Source: Sphingobacterium hungaricum (GTDB taxonomy: Bacteria > Bacteroidota > Bacteroidia > Sphingobacteriales > Sphingobacteriaceae). Taken from it: a stretch of 64,000 nucleotides of DNA. The notes beneath the pieces are model-generated. The model did no database searches. It was given only the letters and a program-made list of their open reading frames with translations, and was not told the DNA's origin. Positions within the stretch are counted from its first letter, which is position 1. Each line of letters opens with the position of its first letter. A program made the translations under genes and the position numbers. The stretch covers positions 2,091,337-2,155,336 of the forward strand of contig NZ_MU158698.1 in the NCBI RefSeq assembly GCF_015210005.1, in the 5' to 3' direction. Below are positions 1 through 8,952 of this stretch, piece by piece.

Positions 1-32
1 ATATAGACAAGATAAGGCTGGAGCCAATAAGT

Positions 33-65
33 CTAACTACTAACATCTAGCTACTAGCTACTAAT
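33..65. repeat. CTA-rich short tandem repeat before the 5S gene
   Basis: The spacer before the 5S gene is built from imperfect CTAACTA/CTAGCTA units in a row (ctaactactaac, then ctagctactagctacta). It lies in what is probably the 23S-5S spacer. No function can be assigned. Confidence 0.5.
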
Positions 66-74
66 AAAGATATT

Positions 75-183
75 CAGGTGCCTATATCGGCGGTGTCTAC
101 CTCTTCCCATTCCGAACAGAGCAGTCAAGCCCGCCAGAGCCGATGGTATTGCCGTAACAGGTGGGAGAGTAGGTCGGTGCCTT
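75..183 (+). rRNA. rrf: 5S ribosomal RNA
   Basis: A 5S rRNA of about 109 nt. The terminal helix is visible: AGGTGCC at 76-82 pairs, with G-U wobbles, with GGTGCCT at 176-182. The conserved internal segment CCATTCCGAACAGAG (loop B/C region) and the 3' GGTGGGAGAGTAGGTC segment are typical of bacterial 5S rRNA. The 16S and 23S genes would lie upstream, outside the window. The exact ends are estimated from the helix. Confidence 0.93.
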
Positions 184-195
184 TTTTTACACAGA

Positions 196-226
196 AGCCC
201 TTGCTGGAAACAGTCAAGGGCTTTTT
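196..226 (+). terminator. Rho-independent terminator of the rRNA operon
   Basis: AGCCCTTG (196-203) pairs with CAAGGGCT (215-222), followed by a T run. It lies 13 nt after the 5S gene and closes the rRNA operon. Confidence 0.9.
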
Positions 227-248
227 GCTATAACAGAGTTTTTTTGAG

Positions 249-281
249 GGAGCAAGGAATAAAGAATAAGGAGCAAGGAAT
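249..281. repeat. Direct repeat of GGAGCAAGGAAT
   Basis: GGAGCAAGGAAT occurs at 249-260 and again at 270-281, separated by a purine-rich AAAGAATAA spacer. It lies in the untranslated region before the radical SAM gene. It looks like a purine-rich minisatellite; its role is unknown. Confidence 0.5.
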
Positions 282-348
282 CCTTGGGATACTTTATAAT
301 GCTCATTCTTCGATAAATAATAATCCGATAACAGTCTCTAGTTTTTCT

Positions 349-356
349 TACCTTTG
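349..356 (+). promoter_or_regulatory. TAnnTTTG -7 promoter element, near-leaderless
   Basis: TACCTTTG matches the Bacteroidota -7 consensus exactly. The ATG of the radical SAM gene is at 364, so the expected transcript would have a leader of only a few nucleotides. This supports the ATG at 364 over the in-frame TTG at 244, which lies upstream of the promoter. No clear -33 TTTG is visible. Confidence 0.6.
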
Positions 357-363
357 TAAACTC

Positions 364-1320
364 ATGGGTACATTATTAGACAGTGGCATAAAGCCCTATA
401 ATCATTACGGAGCTTATTTAAAAGAGAAATACGCTGGACAGAAAGTTTTCAAGGTCATCGTTGATGGCAATTTTACCTGTCCTAATCGTGATGGAAGTAA
501 GGGTTTTGGCGGTTGTACTTATTGTAATGTAGATTCCTTTACACCAGATAGCGCACGTAAATTGCCCACTATTCGTGAGCAAGTCGAAGAAGGTATTGAG
601 CGTGCAAGGAACAGCTACAAGGCTGAAAAATTTGTTATTTATTTCCAACCAAACACAAACACATACGCACCCGCTCATGCGTTGAAGATGATGTACGATG
701 AAGCGCTGAGCATTTGTCCTGAACACACTGTGGGATTGTCTGTTGGTACGCGCCCAGACTGTCTCGATGCTGAGAAAATTGCGCTTCTGGAAAGTTATAC
801 TGACCGTTACGATGTAGATTTAGAGATGGGGATGGAATCCATTTATAATGACACGCTTGATCAGATTAATCGCGGTTGTTCGCATGATGAATTTGTTGCT
901 ATTATGAACCAATTGCAAAATTCTCCTTTAGAACTTTGTGTGCATACAATTTTTGGTTTTCCATGGGAAACCGAAGAAATGATGTTGCGTTATGCTGATG
1001 AAATTAATCGCTTTCCTCAAATAAAATTCGTCAAGTTGCATCATCTACATATTGTAGAGGGTTCTATCATGGGCGTAAAATATAAGCGCGAACCTTTTCC
1101 ATTATTCAGCATGGAATCGTACACCGAATTTTTATCCAAATTTATTCCTCGATTGAGAGAAGATATCGTTATTCAACGAATTTTTGGATTGGCAGATAAA
1201 GAATTGTTGATTGCTCCGAATTGGGGACTTCCGAAATCGGGTATCCAATCGTATATAGATAAGGGATTGGAACTAAGAGGGGTGAAACAAGGAAGTTTTT
1301 ACACCGAAATTTCGGTGTAA
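364..1320 (+). CDS. TIGR01212-type radical SAM protein (YhcC family)
   Basis: A 318-residue radical SAM enzyme of the YhcC/TIGR01212 family, whose substrate is not firmly known. The N-terminus YNHYGAYLKEKYAGQ and the cysteine cluster FTCPNRDG...GGCTYC (Cys39, Cys51, Cys54) are diagnostic; the cysteines should bind the 4Fe-4S cluster that cleaves S-adenosylmethionine. The segments YFQPNTNTYAP, VGTRPDCL and FGFPWETEEMM are also typical. The frame is open back to a TTG at 244, but family N-termini begin near the ATG at 364 and a -7 promoter box lies at 349-356, so 364 was chosen. The 3' end of the gene, including the stop codon, forms half of a 30-nt perfect palindrome (1295-1324). Confidence 0.9.
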   Translation: MGTLLDSGIKPYNHYGAYLKEKYAGQKVFKVIVDGNFTCPNRDGSKGFGGCTYCNVDSFTPDSARKLPTIREQVEEGIERARNSYKAEKFVIYFQPNTNTYAPAHALKMMYDEALSICPEHTVGLSVGTRPDCLDAEKIALLESYTDRYDVDLEMGMESIYNDTLDQINRGCSHDEFVAIMNQLQNSPLELCVHTIFGFPWETEEMMLRYADEINRFPQIKFVKLHHLHIVEGSIMGVKYKREPFPLFSMESYTEFLSKFIPRLREDIVIQRIFGLADKELLIAPNWGLPKSGIQSYIDKGLELRGVKQGSFYTEISV

Positions 1321-1324
1321 AAAC
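1295..1324. other. Perfect 30-nt palindrome over the stop codon
   Basis: GTTTTTACACCGAAA (1295-1309) is followed directly by its exact reverse complement (1310-1324). It covers the last codons and TAA of the radical SAM gene and lies 8 nt from the stop of the convergent MazG-like gene. The arms run TTTTT...AAAAA, the reverse of the A-stem-T layout of other terminators here, and no T tract follows on either strand, so it is not a standard intrinsic terminator. Confidence 0.85.
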
Positions 1325-1332
1325 AACAAAAT

Positions 1333-1800
1333 TTATTTTTGGATGATTGATTTTAAATCAGCAGGAGAATAAGCGATTGACTTCAATGTTTTATTATCTT
1401 CTTTTCTAAAAACCAAAAACAATCCGTCAATTTCTCTATAATAAGATTCTACTCCTTTTTGTAAGTAATGCTCTTGCGTTGCAATTGCTTCTTGCTCCGT
1501 CTTGCAAGCTTTGCTCATATTCGAACGCTGTACTTCTTCAAACAAGTCATTAAACTTATCTTTCAATCCAAATTCCAAAACCGCACCTGAAAGTACATAT
1601 TGAATATCACATAAGGCGTCAGCTACTTCTACCAAATCATTCGCTTGGATAGCTTCCTCTAATTCTTTCAATTCTTCAGCGATCAACGAAACCCTAAGTT
1701 TGCATCGTGCTTCTGAAGGAATAGTAGGTTCATCTAATATTGGATGCTGAAAAGTTTTGTGAAATTCAGCTACTGAAGTTAAAGTTTTTGGATCAGTCAT
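1333..1800 (-). CDS. MazG-like nucleoside triphosphate pyrophosphohydrolase
   Basis: A 155-residue all-alpha NTP pyrophosphatase of the MazG/PRA-PH superfamily. The metal-binding signature EExxE...ExxD is present: E42, E43 and E46 in AEELKELEE, then E58 and D61 in VEVADALCDIQYV. Such enzymes hydrolyse NTPs, dNTPs or related molecules to monophosphates and are often house-cleaning enzymes; the exact substrate cannot be told from sequence. The C-terminal 50 residues (REIDGLFLVFRKEDNK onward) look like an added small domain. The gene starts 15 nt after the stop of the pseudouridine synthase gene and is probably cotranscribed with it. Confidence 0.82.
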   Translation of the reverse strand: MTDPKTLTSVAEFHKTFQHPILDEPTIPSEARCKLRVSLIAEELKELEEAIQANDLVEVADALCDIQYVLSGAVLEFGLKDKFNDLFEEVQRSNMSKACKTEQEAIATQEHYLQKGVESYYREIDGLFLVFRKEDNKTLKSIAYSPADLKSIIQK

Positions 1801-1815
1801 TTGATTAATAGATTC

Positions 1816-3126
1816 TTATTTAATAAAATGTTTTAATTGTACAAGTTCACGTTCTTCAAGGTATCTCCAACGGCCTCTTGGTAGGTCTTTCTTTGTTAAG
1901 TTGGCATACACGACGCGATCTAACTTAACGACATCATAGCCTAAAGATTCGAAGATACGTCTTACGATGCGATTTTTGCCAGAATGGATTTGGATACCTA
2001 CTTCGCGTTTGCTTCCGCCAGCTACGTAACTGATATCATCTGGTTTAATCAGACCGTCTTCCAATTCGATACCGAATTGAATTTTATTGAAATCTCCTTG
2101 CGAAAGGCTTTTGTCAAGCTCCACATTGTAGATTTTGCTGATGTTATTTCTTGGATGCGATAATTTTTCAGCTAAATTTCCATCATTAGTTAATAACAAC
2201 AAGCCCGTTGTGTTTCTGTCTAACCTTCCTACAGGATAGATACGCTCTTTAGTGGCTTTAGCAACTAACTGCATAACTGTTTTGCGTTCCAATGGATCGT
2301 CAGTTGTTGTGATGTAATCTTTTGGTTTGTTTAAAAGAACGTACACCATTTTTTCGCGTTTAAGACGTTCGTCATTGTAACGGATCTCATCTTTCGCTGG
2401 GTCTACTTTGGTTCCCAATTCGGTCACAGCTTCGCCATTAACCGATATCACTCCCGCAGCGATCAGTTCATCCGCTTTACGGCGAGAACAAATACCTGCA
2501 TTAGAAATGTATCTATTCAGACGAATTAATCCATCATCATTAGCCGTAGCCGATGCCGGATTTCTAGTTTGAGTAAATCTTCTTTTGGGACTGAATTTTT
2601 TATTTTCTGCTGTCGATTCGTCTACTTTCCGTCCAACCTTCTCGCCTTCAAATTTTCTTGGCGATCTAGTTTTGTCAAAAGGTTTGCGGTCTCCAGGTTT
2701 GTCGTCAAATTTCCTTGGTGATCTGTTTTTGTCGAAAGGTTTACGATCTCCAGGTTTGTCATCAAATTTCTTGAATGATTTATTTTTGTCAAATCTTTTG
2801 CCTTCGCTAGAAGTATCGTCTGATCGTCTACCCGATCTGCTTTTTTCAAAAGGAGGTTTTTGTCCAGATTCACTTTTTGATCGACGTTCAAATTTAGCAA
2901 AAGGAGATTTTTCGGATTTCTCCGTTTTGTCAAATTTTGATTTTGAGAAAGGTCGCTCTGAGTTGGATGATTTTGAATAGGATTTCTTGTCCGAAAAATC
3001 AGATTTTCCGCTGGATGATGAATTCGATTGCCTATCTCGTCCACCTTTTGATTTGAAGTTTTCTGAGTTGCTTCTAGATTTTTTGGAGTTGTCCTCGCGA
3101 CTGTTCCTGTTGTTGCTGAATGGCAT
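1816..3126 (-). CDS. RluB/RsuA-family pseudouridine synthase with long charged N-terminal tail
   Basis: A 436-residue large-subunit rRNA pseudouridine synthase (RluB-like). The enzyme part starts near residue 200: an S4 RNA-binding domain (about 202-248, RLNRYISNAGICSRRKADELI) and then the catalytic domain, with motif PVGRLDRNTTGLLLLTND giving catalytic Asp303. KNRIVRRIFESLGYDV is also typical. Residues 1-198 are a disordered Ser/Lys/Arg/Asp-rich extension found in Bacteroidota homologues. It contains two near-identical 19-residue repeats (120-138 and 139-157, core KPGDRKPFDK). The tail probably aids RNA contact, which is an inference. An exact -7 box TACCTTTG lies upstream at 3147-3154. The MazG-like gene follows in the same operon. 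Confidence 0.9.
   Translation of the reverse strand: MPFSNNRNSREDNSKKSRSNSENFKSKGGRDRQSNSSSSGKSDFSDKKSYSKSSNSERPFSKSKFDKTEKSEKSPFAKFERRSKSESGQKPPFEKSRSGRRSDDTSSEGKRFDKNKSFKKFDDKPGDRKPFDKNRSPRKFDDKPGDRKPFDKTRSPRKFEGEKVGRKVDESTAENKKFSPKRRFTQTRNPASATANDDGLIRLNRYISNAGICSRRKADELIAAGVISVNGEAVTELGTKVDPAKDEIRYNDERLKREKMVYVLLNKPKDYITTTDDPLERKTVMQLVAKATKERIYPVGRLDRNTTGLLLLTNDGNLAEKLSHPRNNISKIYNVELDKSLSQGDFNKIQFGIELEDGLIKPDDISYVAGGSKREVGIQIHSGKNRIVRRIFESLGYDVVKLDRVVYANLTKKDLPRGRWRYLEERELVQLKHFIK
2656..2769 (-). repeat. Tandem 57-bp coding repeat
   Basis: Two tandem copies of a 57-bp unit encode residues 120-138 and 139-157 of the pseudouridine synthase tail. The protein copies differ at one position (Asn/Thr). 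Copy-number change would keep the reading frame. Confidence 0.8.
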
Positions 3127-3146
3127 GATTATTAAAAATTAAGCTA

Positions 3147-3154
3147 CAAAGGTA
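3147..3154 (-). promoter_or_regulatory. TAnnTTTG -7 element for the pseudouridine synthase operon
   Basis: On the minus strand TACCTTTG lies 20 nt before the ATG at 3126. No convincing -33 element. Confidence 0.6.
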
Positions 3155-3263
3155 CTGATTTTATATGGATGCGTAAAATATAATAATCGCTACTAAATAT
3201 GTAATTTTCAATATACTATTTTAGCTTTTCAAGCGTTATATATTGGCTGAGAAATGCTAACTA

Positions 3264-3295
3264 TTTGTTTCATAACATTATAGTTTGTATCTTTG
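3264..3295 (+). promoter_or_regulatory. Full TTTG-N20-TATCTTTG promoter
   Basis: TTTG at 3264-3267 and TATCTTTG at 3288-3295 with a 20-nt spacer match the complete Bacteroidota consensus. Transcription would start near 3299, giving a leader of about 68 nt before the lytic transglycosylase ATG. Confidence 0.75.
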
Positions 3296-3315
3296 CCAAC
3301 TTATAATTGGACCAA

Positions 3316-3353
3316 GCTATTTTTGACAGTTTTTTGTGTCAGCGAAAAATAGC
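3316..3353 (+). promoter_or_regulatory. 5'-UTR hairpin of the lytic transglycosylase gene
   Basis: GCTATTTTT (3316-3324) pairs with AAAAATAGC (3345-3353), and the inner GACA (3325-3328) pairs with TGTC (3337-3340), leaving AGCG bulged on one side. It ends 13 nt before the ATG and could affect initiation. Confidence 0.65.
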
Positions 3354-3366
3354 ATTAAGGGATTGA

Positions 3367-4158
3367 ATGATAAAAAAAAGAGTACTATGTAGTAGTATAA
3401 TTTTGACAGTCATGTTGCTATCAAAGTTATACTCTAACCCCCAGCCGGAAGCTATAAATGATCCGCTAAGAGATGCATTAAAAGCCTCCATGGAGAAGAA
3501 GATGATCGAGGATCTCACTTCGCCAGAAAAATTAAAGGAAGTTTATATGAACTCCATAAGCTTCGCTGATGAAGCGCTTCCTGTAGAAAAACCTTCTGTA
3601 AAGGGCAAATTGGAAAAATACCTTGCTCGTTTTTCTTTTAAAAAGCAACAATCTTACGGATTACATCAAAAGGCCGATCAACATCTTCCACAAATCGCTA
3701 AAATTTTGAAATCTTATGGGATACCGGAGGATTTTAAATACATTCCTTTAGTGGAAAGTGGTATGGATCCTGGTGTTAAGTCTGTAAAAGGTGCGGGTGG
3801 CTATTGGCAATTTATGCCACAAACTGCTCGGTTGTATGGTTTAAAAGTAAGCGGCAATGTTGACGAACGTCGTAATTTGACTAAATCCACTCACGCAGCT
3901 GCGAAATACCTGAAATCATTGTATAGTGAATTTGGAGATTGGACATTAGTTGCTGCAGCCTACAATGTCGGTGGTGGAAGTTTGAAAAGTTCGATGCGTC
4001 GCCAAGGTATTGACAACTACTATGAGTTGAAATTGAATTCCGAAACAGGTTCTTATGTCTACAAATTAGTTTCTATCAAAGAAGTAATCGAAAATCCTAA
4101 TTACTATGGATACAATAGATATGCTTCTATCGATGATCGAATTAGTTCAGGATCGTAA
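3367..4158 (+). CDS. Exported lytic transglycosylase, MltD-like SLT domain
   Basis: A 263-residue soluble lytic transglycosylase-type enzyme that cleaves peptidoglycan between MurNAc and GlcNAc. An N-terminal hydrophobic stretch (about 5-22) acts as signal peptide or anchor. The SLT fold spans about 100-245: FKYIPLVESGMDP with catalytic Glu130, GYWQFMPQTARLYGL, then AAAYNVGGG and the Tyr-rich C-terminal part YVYKLVSIKEVI. MltD proteins often carry C-terminal LysM domains; none is present here, so it is a short form. Expression is set by a consensus promoter and a hairpin-containing leader. A bidirectional terminator follows. Confidence 0.9.
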   Translation: MIKKRVLCSSIILTVMLLSKLYSNPQPEAINDPLRDALKASMEKKMIEDLTSPEKLKEVYMNSISFADEALPVEKPSVKGKLEKYLARFSFKKQQSYGLHQKADQHLPQIAKILKSYGIPEDFKYIPLVESGMDPGVKSVKGAGGYWQFMPQTARLYGLKVSGNVDERRNLTKSTHAAAKYLKSLYSEFGDWTLVAAAYNVGGGSLKSSMRRQGIDNYYELKLNSETGSYVYKLVSIKEVIENPNYYGYNRYASIDDRISSGS

Positions 4159-4180
4159 GAAATACGTTTCTTAAAACTAA

Positions 4181-4217
4181 AAGAGGTCTTATTTGAAAAA
4201 ATAAGACCTCTTTTTTA
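4181..4217. terminator. Bidirectional terminator between convergent genes
   Basis: AAGAGGTCTTATT and AATAAGACCTCTT form a long stem with a short GAAAA-type loop and a T6 tail. It serves the transglycosylase gene on the plus strand and the efflux operon on the minus strand. Confidence 0.9.
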
Positions 4218-4249
4218 TTCTGGAGGTTTTCAATTGCTTCTACAACCTG

Positions 4250-5716
4250 TTAGTTTTTCCAACCACCGCCTAAGGACCTATATAAATCCACGTAGGCATT
4301 TAGTTGTCTTTGTTTCAAATCCACTAAGTCTAAATCACTTTGCAAGGCATTGCTTTGTGCAGTGATGACCTCAAGGTATGTGGCATAACCACTTCTGAAT
4401 AACAAGGACGCATTATTCACCGCAAGCTGCGAATTCTCCACACGTTGCTGTGCAAAGTTTAGCTGTTCTTTCTGCTTTTCGATAATAATGATCGCATCCG
4501 AAATTTCATTTACTGCACCTCTGACGGTTTGCTGAAAAAATAGCTCCGTTTTTTCTCGTTCCAATTTGGCAACTTCAAAATTATTTTTCAATCGTCCGTT
4601 TTGAAAGATTGGCGCTGTTAAGTCTCCGGCAAATCCACCTAGAAGAGCTCCCGGAATGTTAAACCAGTTTTTTGGCAACATGGAATTGACACCAAAAGCG
4701 CCTCCTAAAGAAAGTTGAGGATATCTTAAGATTTGATTGATGTTTACTTCAGCATTTGCAGCAATTAAATCCAATTCCGCAGAGCGAATATCCGGACGGT
4801 TTCTGATGATGTCCAATGGAGAGCCTAAAGAAATTTCTTGCGTCGTAAACATCATTGTATCTATATACTGGCTACGTGTCACATTATTTGGAAACTCGCC
4901 TGTCAGCACTTGAATTGCATTTTCCTGAATAGCAACCTCTTTTTCTAGTTCTGGGATTAATGATGCTGCGATCAATCGCTGTGATTCGGTTTGCTGGATA
5001 GCTAAAGCCGTAATTTCTCCCGCTTCAAACTGCAATCGAATCATTCTCAATGTACTGTCATTCAAAATTAAATTCCTCTTGGCCACTTCGATCTGTGCAT
5101 CCAGCATTTGAAGATTAAAATATCCTTTCGCAATGTCCGAAATTATTTTTGTCTGGATGGCATTTTTCGACTCATACGTATTTAGAAAATCAGCTTTCAA
5201 CTGATCCTTTTGATTTGCAATTTTGCCCCAGATATCCAGTTCCCAGCTGAAATCAAATCCAGTCGCGAATTGAGAAGTATACATAAAAAAGTTATCGGGC
5301 GCTTCTTTGCCATCGGCATACCATTTGGACGAAGGATTTCCATAAAAATCTTTTGAACGAAATGTTTGGCTTGCTGACGCAAGATTTCCATTCACCGAAG
5401 GTAAATAGTCTAATTTATTTCTTCTCAAATTGCGATTCGCGATTTCGATATTCGTCAATGCTGTGCGCATATCAAAATTGTTTTTCAAACCGCTATCGAT
5501 TAATTCAATTAAAATTGGGTCATGGAAAAACTCTCTCCATGATACATGGCTAAAACTTAACGTATCCTCATTGTACTTCTGCGTTTCTCCTCGAAACTCC
5601 GTTGGAAGACCTGTCGAAGGCTGCTGATATTTCTGGCCTACCTTACATCCAGCAAGCGATAGAAATACTGCAAGCATAAGAAACGCGTGTGAATATGTAT
5701 TGAAAACTGTTTTCAT
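4250..5716 (-). CDS. RND efflux outer-membrane channel lipoprotein (TolC/OprM family)
   Basis: A 488-residue OprM/NodT-type outer-membrane factor, the exit duct of the tripartite pump encoded directly upstream. The chosen start is the ATG at 5716, which leaves one base between it and the pump stop codon. The longer open frame would run deep into the pump gene and would hide the signal peptide. From 5716 the protein begins with a lipoprotein signal ending in LSLAGC, followed by the typical KVGQKYQQP. Two OEP repeats are seen (about 60-260 and 270-480), with the conserved RPDIRSAELDLIAANAEV and a C-terminal YLEVITAQSNALQSDLDL helix. Translational coupling to the pump is likely. Confidence 0.94.
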   Translation of the reverse strand: MKTVFNTYSHAFLMLAVFLSLAGCKVGQKYQQPSTGLPTEFRGETQKYNEDTLSFSHVSWREFFHDPILIELIDSGLKNNFDMRTALTNIEIANRNLRRNKLDYLPSVNGNLASASQTFRSKDFYGNPSSKWYADGKEAPDNFFMYTSQFATGFDFSWELDIWGKIANQKDQLKADFLNTYESKNAIQTKIISDIAKGYFNLQMLDAQIEVAKRNLILNDSTLRMIRLQFEAGEITALAIQQTESQRLIAASLIPELEKEVAIQENAIQVLTGEFPNNVTRSQYIDTMMFTTQEISLGSPLDIIRNRPDIRSAELDLIAANAEVNINQILRYPQLSLGGAFGVNSMLPKNWFNIPGALLGGFAGDLTAPIFQNGRLKNNFEVAKLEREKTELFFQQTVRGAVNEISDAIIIIEKQKEQLNFAQQRVENSQLAVNNASLLFRSGYATYLEVITAQSNALQSDLDLVDLKQRQLNAYVDLYRSLGGGWKN

Positions 5717-5717
5717 A

Positions 5718-8700
5718 TTAAGATTCTGATTTAAATTTATTTCTAACTTTTTCATCCAAAGTTTTGAAAACGATAAATAATACCGGAATAATAAAAATTC
5801 CAAAAATAACACCAAAGAACATTCCTCCAGCAGCACTAAAGCTGATCGAATGGTTACCGATTGCGGAAGGACCAACAGACCACATCAATGGAATCAATCC
5901 CACAATAAATGCCAATGAAGTCATCAAAATCGGACGTAGCCTAAGTTTCGCACCCATCAATGCGGCATCATAAATGGATAATCCTTTGTCGCGCTGCTGT
6001 ACGGCAAATTCAACAATCAGAATGGCATTCTTGGCGAGCAATCCGATGAGCATAATTAATCCAACTTGTACATAAATGTTGTTCTCTAGGCCAACAATCA
6101 TAATGGTTCCGAACACGCCGATCAAACCAACCGGAACTGATAACAAGACTGCCAATGGCAGGATATAACTTTCATATTGCGCAGCAAGAAGAAAATAAAT
6201 AAACAGAAAGCTCAATCCAAAAATCAGTAAGGTCTGCGAACTGGATTGGCTCTCTTCGTAACTCATACCAGTCCATTCATAGCCGTAGTTTCCTGGCAAT
6301 TCTTCATCTGCGAATTTCGCAATGGCTTCCATCGCATCACCTGTACTGTAACCTTCTGCTGGCGTTGCATTAACGGCAATCGCATTGTACAGGTTGTATC
6401 GTGTGATGGTTTCTGGCCCAACAACTTTTTTAAGCGAAAGAATTGTTCCGACAGGAACCATGTTTCCTGAGCTGTTTCTGACGAAAATAGAATTCAACGA
6501 TTCGGGATCTGCACGGAAATCAAAATCCGATTGTACATACACCCGATAACTTCGACCGAAACGATTGAAATCTCCACCGCGAACACGCGCAAAATACATG
6601 CGTATGGTATTCATCATTTCTTTAATATCTACACCCAAGCTCTTTGCTTTGACCGCATCAATTTCCACTTCGTACTGAGGGAAATTTGATTTAAAGGATG
6701 TATAAGCTTGCTGAATTTCCGGCAGGTCATTTAATTTATTGATGAATGTGTCTGCAATGACGTCAAAATCGCGAATATCACCTCCTAAACGATCCTGCAG
6801 TACCATTTCAATACCAGCAAAATCACCAAATCCTTGAACAGTCGGTCTCGGGAAAACTTTGAATGAAGCTTCGTTAATGACCGAAAGATCTTTGGCGATC
6901 GTGTCCATAAAAGCATTGATGTCTTTTATTTTTGTACGTTCGGCATGCGGTTTTAAATTGATGTATCCTGCTGCAAACGCCGGACTGGCATTCCCATCCA
7001 AGGCATTGAATCCAGAAACGGTAGACATACCTGCGATATCCTCACGCTTGTTGATGATTTCCTCAGCACGTTTTAAAACTTCTGTTGTACGCGCTAAAGA
7101 TGCCCCTGGTGGCATAGCCAATGAAAAGGTGACGAAACTATCATCTTCAGTCGGGATAAAACTTTTAGGTGTATTTACAAATAACAGCACTCCGAGTCCG
7201 GTAATTACCGCTAATCCGATCCATGCAACTTTTTGATGCGCGATCAAATACTTTACCGAAGCAATGTATTTCGCGGTCAAGCGATCGAATGAACTGTTGA
7301 AGGCTTTGAAAAAGCGTCGGCTGTATTTTTGGACTTTGTTTAATTTCTCTTCTTCTTCAATTGTTTTTTCATCAATCGGTTTCAACAACAAGGCACATAG
7401 GGCAGGGCTCAAGGTCAGTGCATTCAATGCAGAGATTAAGATGGCTGTCGCCAATGTATAAGCAAACTGTCTATAGAAGACTCCGGCAGGACCTTCCATA
7501 AATCCTACTGGTAAAAATACGGCAGCCATGACCATCGTAATGGAAAGGATTGCTGAAGTAATTTCAGACATGGTGACTAAGGTTGCTTCTTTGGCTTTCA
7601 TGCCCGTAGCATGCATTTTCTCATGAATCGCCTCGACGACGACAATCGCGTCATCGACGACAATACCGATTGCGAGCACCAGTGCAAACATGGTGAGCAC
7701 GTTGAGCGAAAATCCAAATAGGGTCAAAAAGAAAAACGTTCCGATCAAGGATACAGGAATTGCAATCGCTGGAATCAGGGTTGATCTGAAATCTTGTAAG
7801 AAGATAAAGACGATTATAAAAACCAAGATAAATGCCTCAAATAAGGTATGTTTCACCTGATTGATCGATTCATCGATCTGGTCACGTACGGAATAGGAAA
7901 CTTCATGATGAATCCCTTCGGGAAACGACCTAGCGAGTTCATCCAATACTTTGCGTACTTCAATGTCAATCTCATGCGCATTCGAACCACTCGTTTGCGT
8001 CATGTTCAAGGTAAGGCCTGGATGCCCATTGACTTTATTATCCGAACCTAAATTCGTTGCTCCGAATTCTACCCGAGCAATATCTTTCAAATAAAGAACA
8101 GAACCGTCTCGATTGGTTTTGATGACCAAGTTGTTAAATTCTTCAGGCTGTGAAAAACGTCCTTTATGCTTAATAACCGTTTCGAATACTTCATCCGATG
8201 TTTCACCAAATTTACCGGGAGCAATCTCAAAATTTTGCTCGTTAAGCGATTTGATTACATCCTGAGGAACTAAATTATACAAGGCCATTTTATCTGGATT
8301 AAACCAGATACGCATAGAATAATCCCTTGCTCCAATACGCGAAACTTGTGCAACACCATCGACACGCAATAGTGGACGAATTAGATTGATCTGCGCAAAA
8401 GCCTGTAAAAATGTTTCATCGTAAATGCTGTCTTTGTGATCCGAATACAGATTGATCGTCATGATGACACCACTTTGCCGCGGTTGTACCGTGATACCAT
8501 TTTCTACCACTTCCGATGGAATATTGCTCGTCGCCTTGGATATCCGAGTCTGCACGTTCACCGATGCAATATCGGGATTGGTACCTGATTTAAAGAAAAC
8601 CTGAACTGTACCTGAACCTGAATTACTGGAGGATGAGCGGATGTAGGTCATGTTTTCTACACCATTAATCGCTTCCTCAACAGGAAGCAATACACTTTCG

Positions 8701-8873
8701 GCTACTGTTTCTGCATTCGCCCCTGGATAACTTAATGAAACGACGACACTAGGTGGCGCGATTTCAGGAAATCGGGATACGGGCAATAATTTTAATCCGA
8801 CGAGTCCTAAGATGACCAACAGAATGGATATAACTGTGGCTAGAACCGGTCTATTGATGAATGTTTTTAACAT
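5718..8873 (-). CDS. RND multidrug efflux pump, inner-membrane transporter (AcrB/MexB-like, HAE1)
   Basis: A 1051-residue proton-driven RND transporter, the full length of the family. Twelve membrane segments are expected: one near the N-terminus (about 9-28), clusters around 340-550 and 870-1040, and two large periplasmic loops. The proton-relay pair is present at Asp407-Asp408 ([18 protein letters not shown]), and the second half has [14 protein letters not shown] with the matching Lys. N-terminal [17 protein letters not shown] and SRFPEIAPP are HAE1 hallmarks. It is the middle gene of a fusion protein-pump-channel operon, so the three parts are made together. The drug or lipid substrate cannot be told from sequence. 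Confidence 0.96.
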   Translation of the reverse strand: MLKTFINRPVLATVISILLVILGLVGLKLLPVSRFPEIAPPSVVVSLSYPGANAETVAESVLLPVEEAINGVENMTYIRSSSSNSGSGTVQVFFKSGTNPDIASVNVQTRISKATSNIPSEVVENGITVQPRQSGVIMTINLYSDHKDSIYDETFLQAFAQINLIRPLLRVDGVAQVSRIGARDYSMRIWFNPDKMALYNLVPQDVIKSLNEQNFEIAPGKFGETSDEVFETVIKHKGRFSQPEEFNNLVIKTNRDGSVLYLKDIARVEFGATNLGSDNKVNGHPGLTLNMTQTSGSNAHEIDIEVRKVLDELARSFPEGIHHEVSYSVRDQIDESINQVKHTLFEAFILVFIIVFIFLQDFRSTLIPAIAIPVSLIGTFFFLTLFGFSLNVLTMFALVLAIGIVVDDAIVVVEAIHEKMHATGMKAKEATLVTMSEITSAILSITMVMAAVFLPVGFMEGPAGVFYRQFAYTLATAILISALNALTLSPALCALLLKPIDEKTIEEEEKLNKVQKYSRRFFKAFNSSFDRLTAKYIASVKYLIAHQKVAWIGLAVITGLGVLLFVNTPKSFIPTEDDSFVTFSLAMPPGASLARTTEVLKRAEEIINKREDIAGMSTVSGFNALDGNASPAFAAGYINLKPHAERTKIKDINAFMDTIAKDLSVINEASFKVFPRPTVQGFGDFAGIEMVLQDRLGGDIRDFDVIADTFINKLNDLPEIQQAYTSFKSNFPQYEVEIDAVKAKSLGVDIKEMMNTIRMYFARVRGGDFNRFGRSYRVYVQSDFDFRADPESLNSIFVRNSSGNMVPVGTILSLKKVVGPETITRYNLYNAIAVNATPAEGYSTGDAMEAIAKFADEELPGNYGYEWTGMSYEESQSSSQTLLIFGLSFLFIYFLLAAQYESYILPLAVLLSVPVGLIGVFGTIMIVGLENNIYVQVGLIMLIGLLAKNAILIVEFAVQQRDKGLSIYDAALMGAKLRLRPILMTSLAFIVGLIPLMWSVGPSAIGNHSISFSAAGGMFFGVIFGIFIIPVLFIVFKTLDEKVRNKFKSES

Positions 8874-8906
8874 TAGTTTTGGTTGAAATGATACAATAGT
8901 TTACTA

Positions 8907-8927
8907 AGCATTAAAAACCTTAATGCT
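8907..8927 (-). other. Intercistronic hairpin between fusion protein and pump genes
   Basis: AGCATTAA (8907-8914) and TTAATGCT (8920-8927) form a perfect 8-bp stem with a 5-nt loop in the 79-nt gap. There is no T tract, so it may act in mRNA processing or stoichiometry rather than termination. Confidence 0.5.
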
Positions 8928-8952
8928 CAATAAACGTCATTGACTTGATTTT

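Noticed and set aside
244..363. N-terminal extension of the radical SAM protein from a TTG at 244
   Set aside because: It covers a repeat and the promoter box, and family members begin near residue 1 of the ATG 364 frame.
2585..2980. Long antisense frame opposite the pseudouridine synthase tail
   Set aside because: It mirrors the repetitive low-complexity coding sequence and has no promoter or family similarity.
5717..5875. Upstream extension of the outer-membrane channel gene into the pump gene
   Set aside because: The extension would overlap the pump by about 158 nt and bury a clear lipoprotein signal that starts at 5716.
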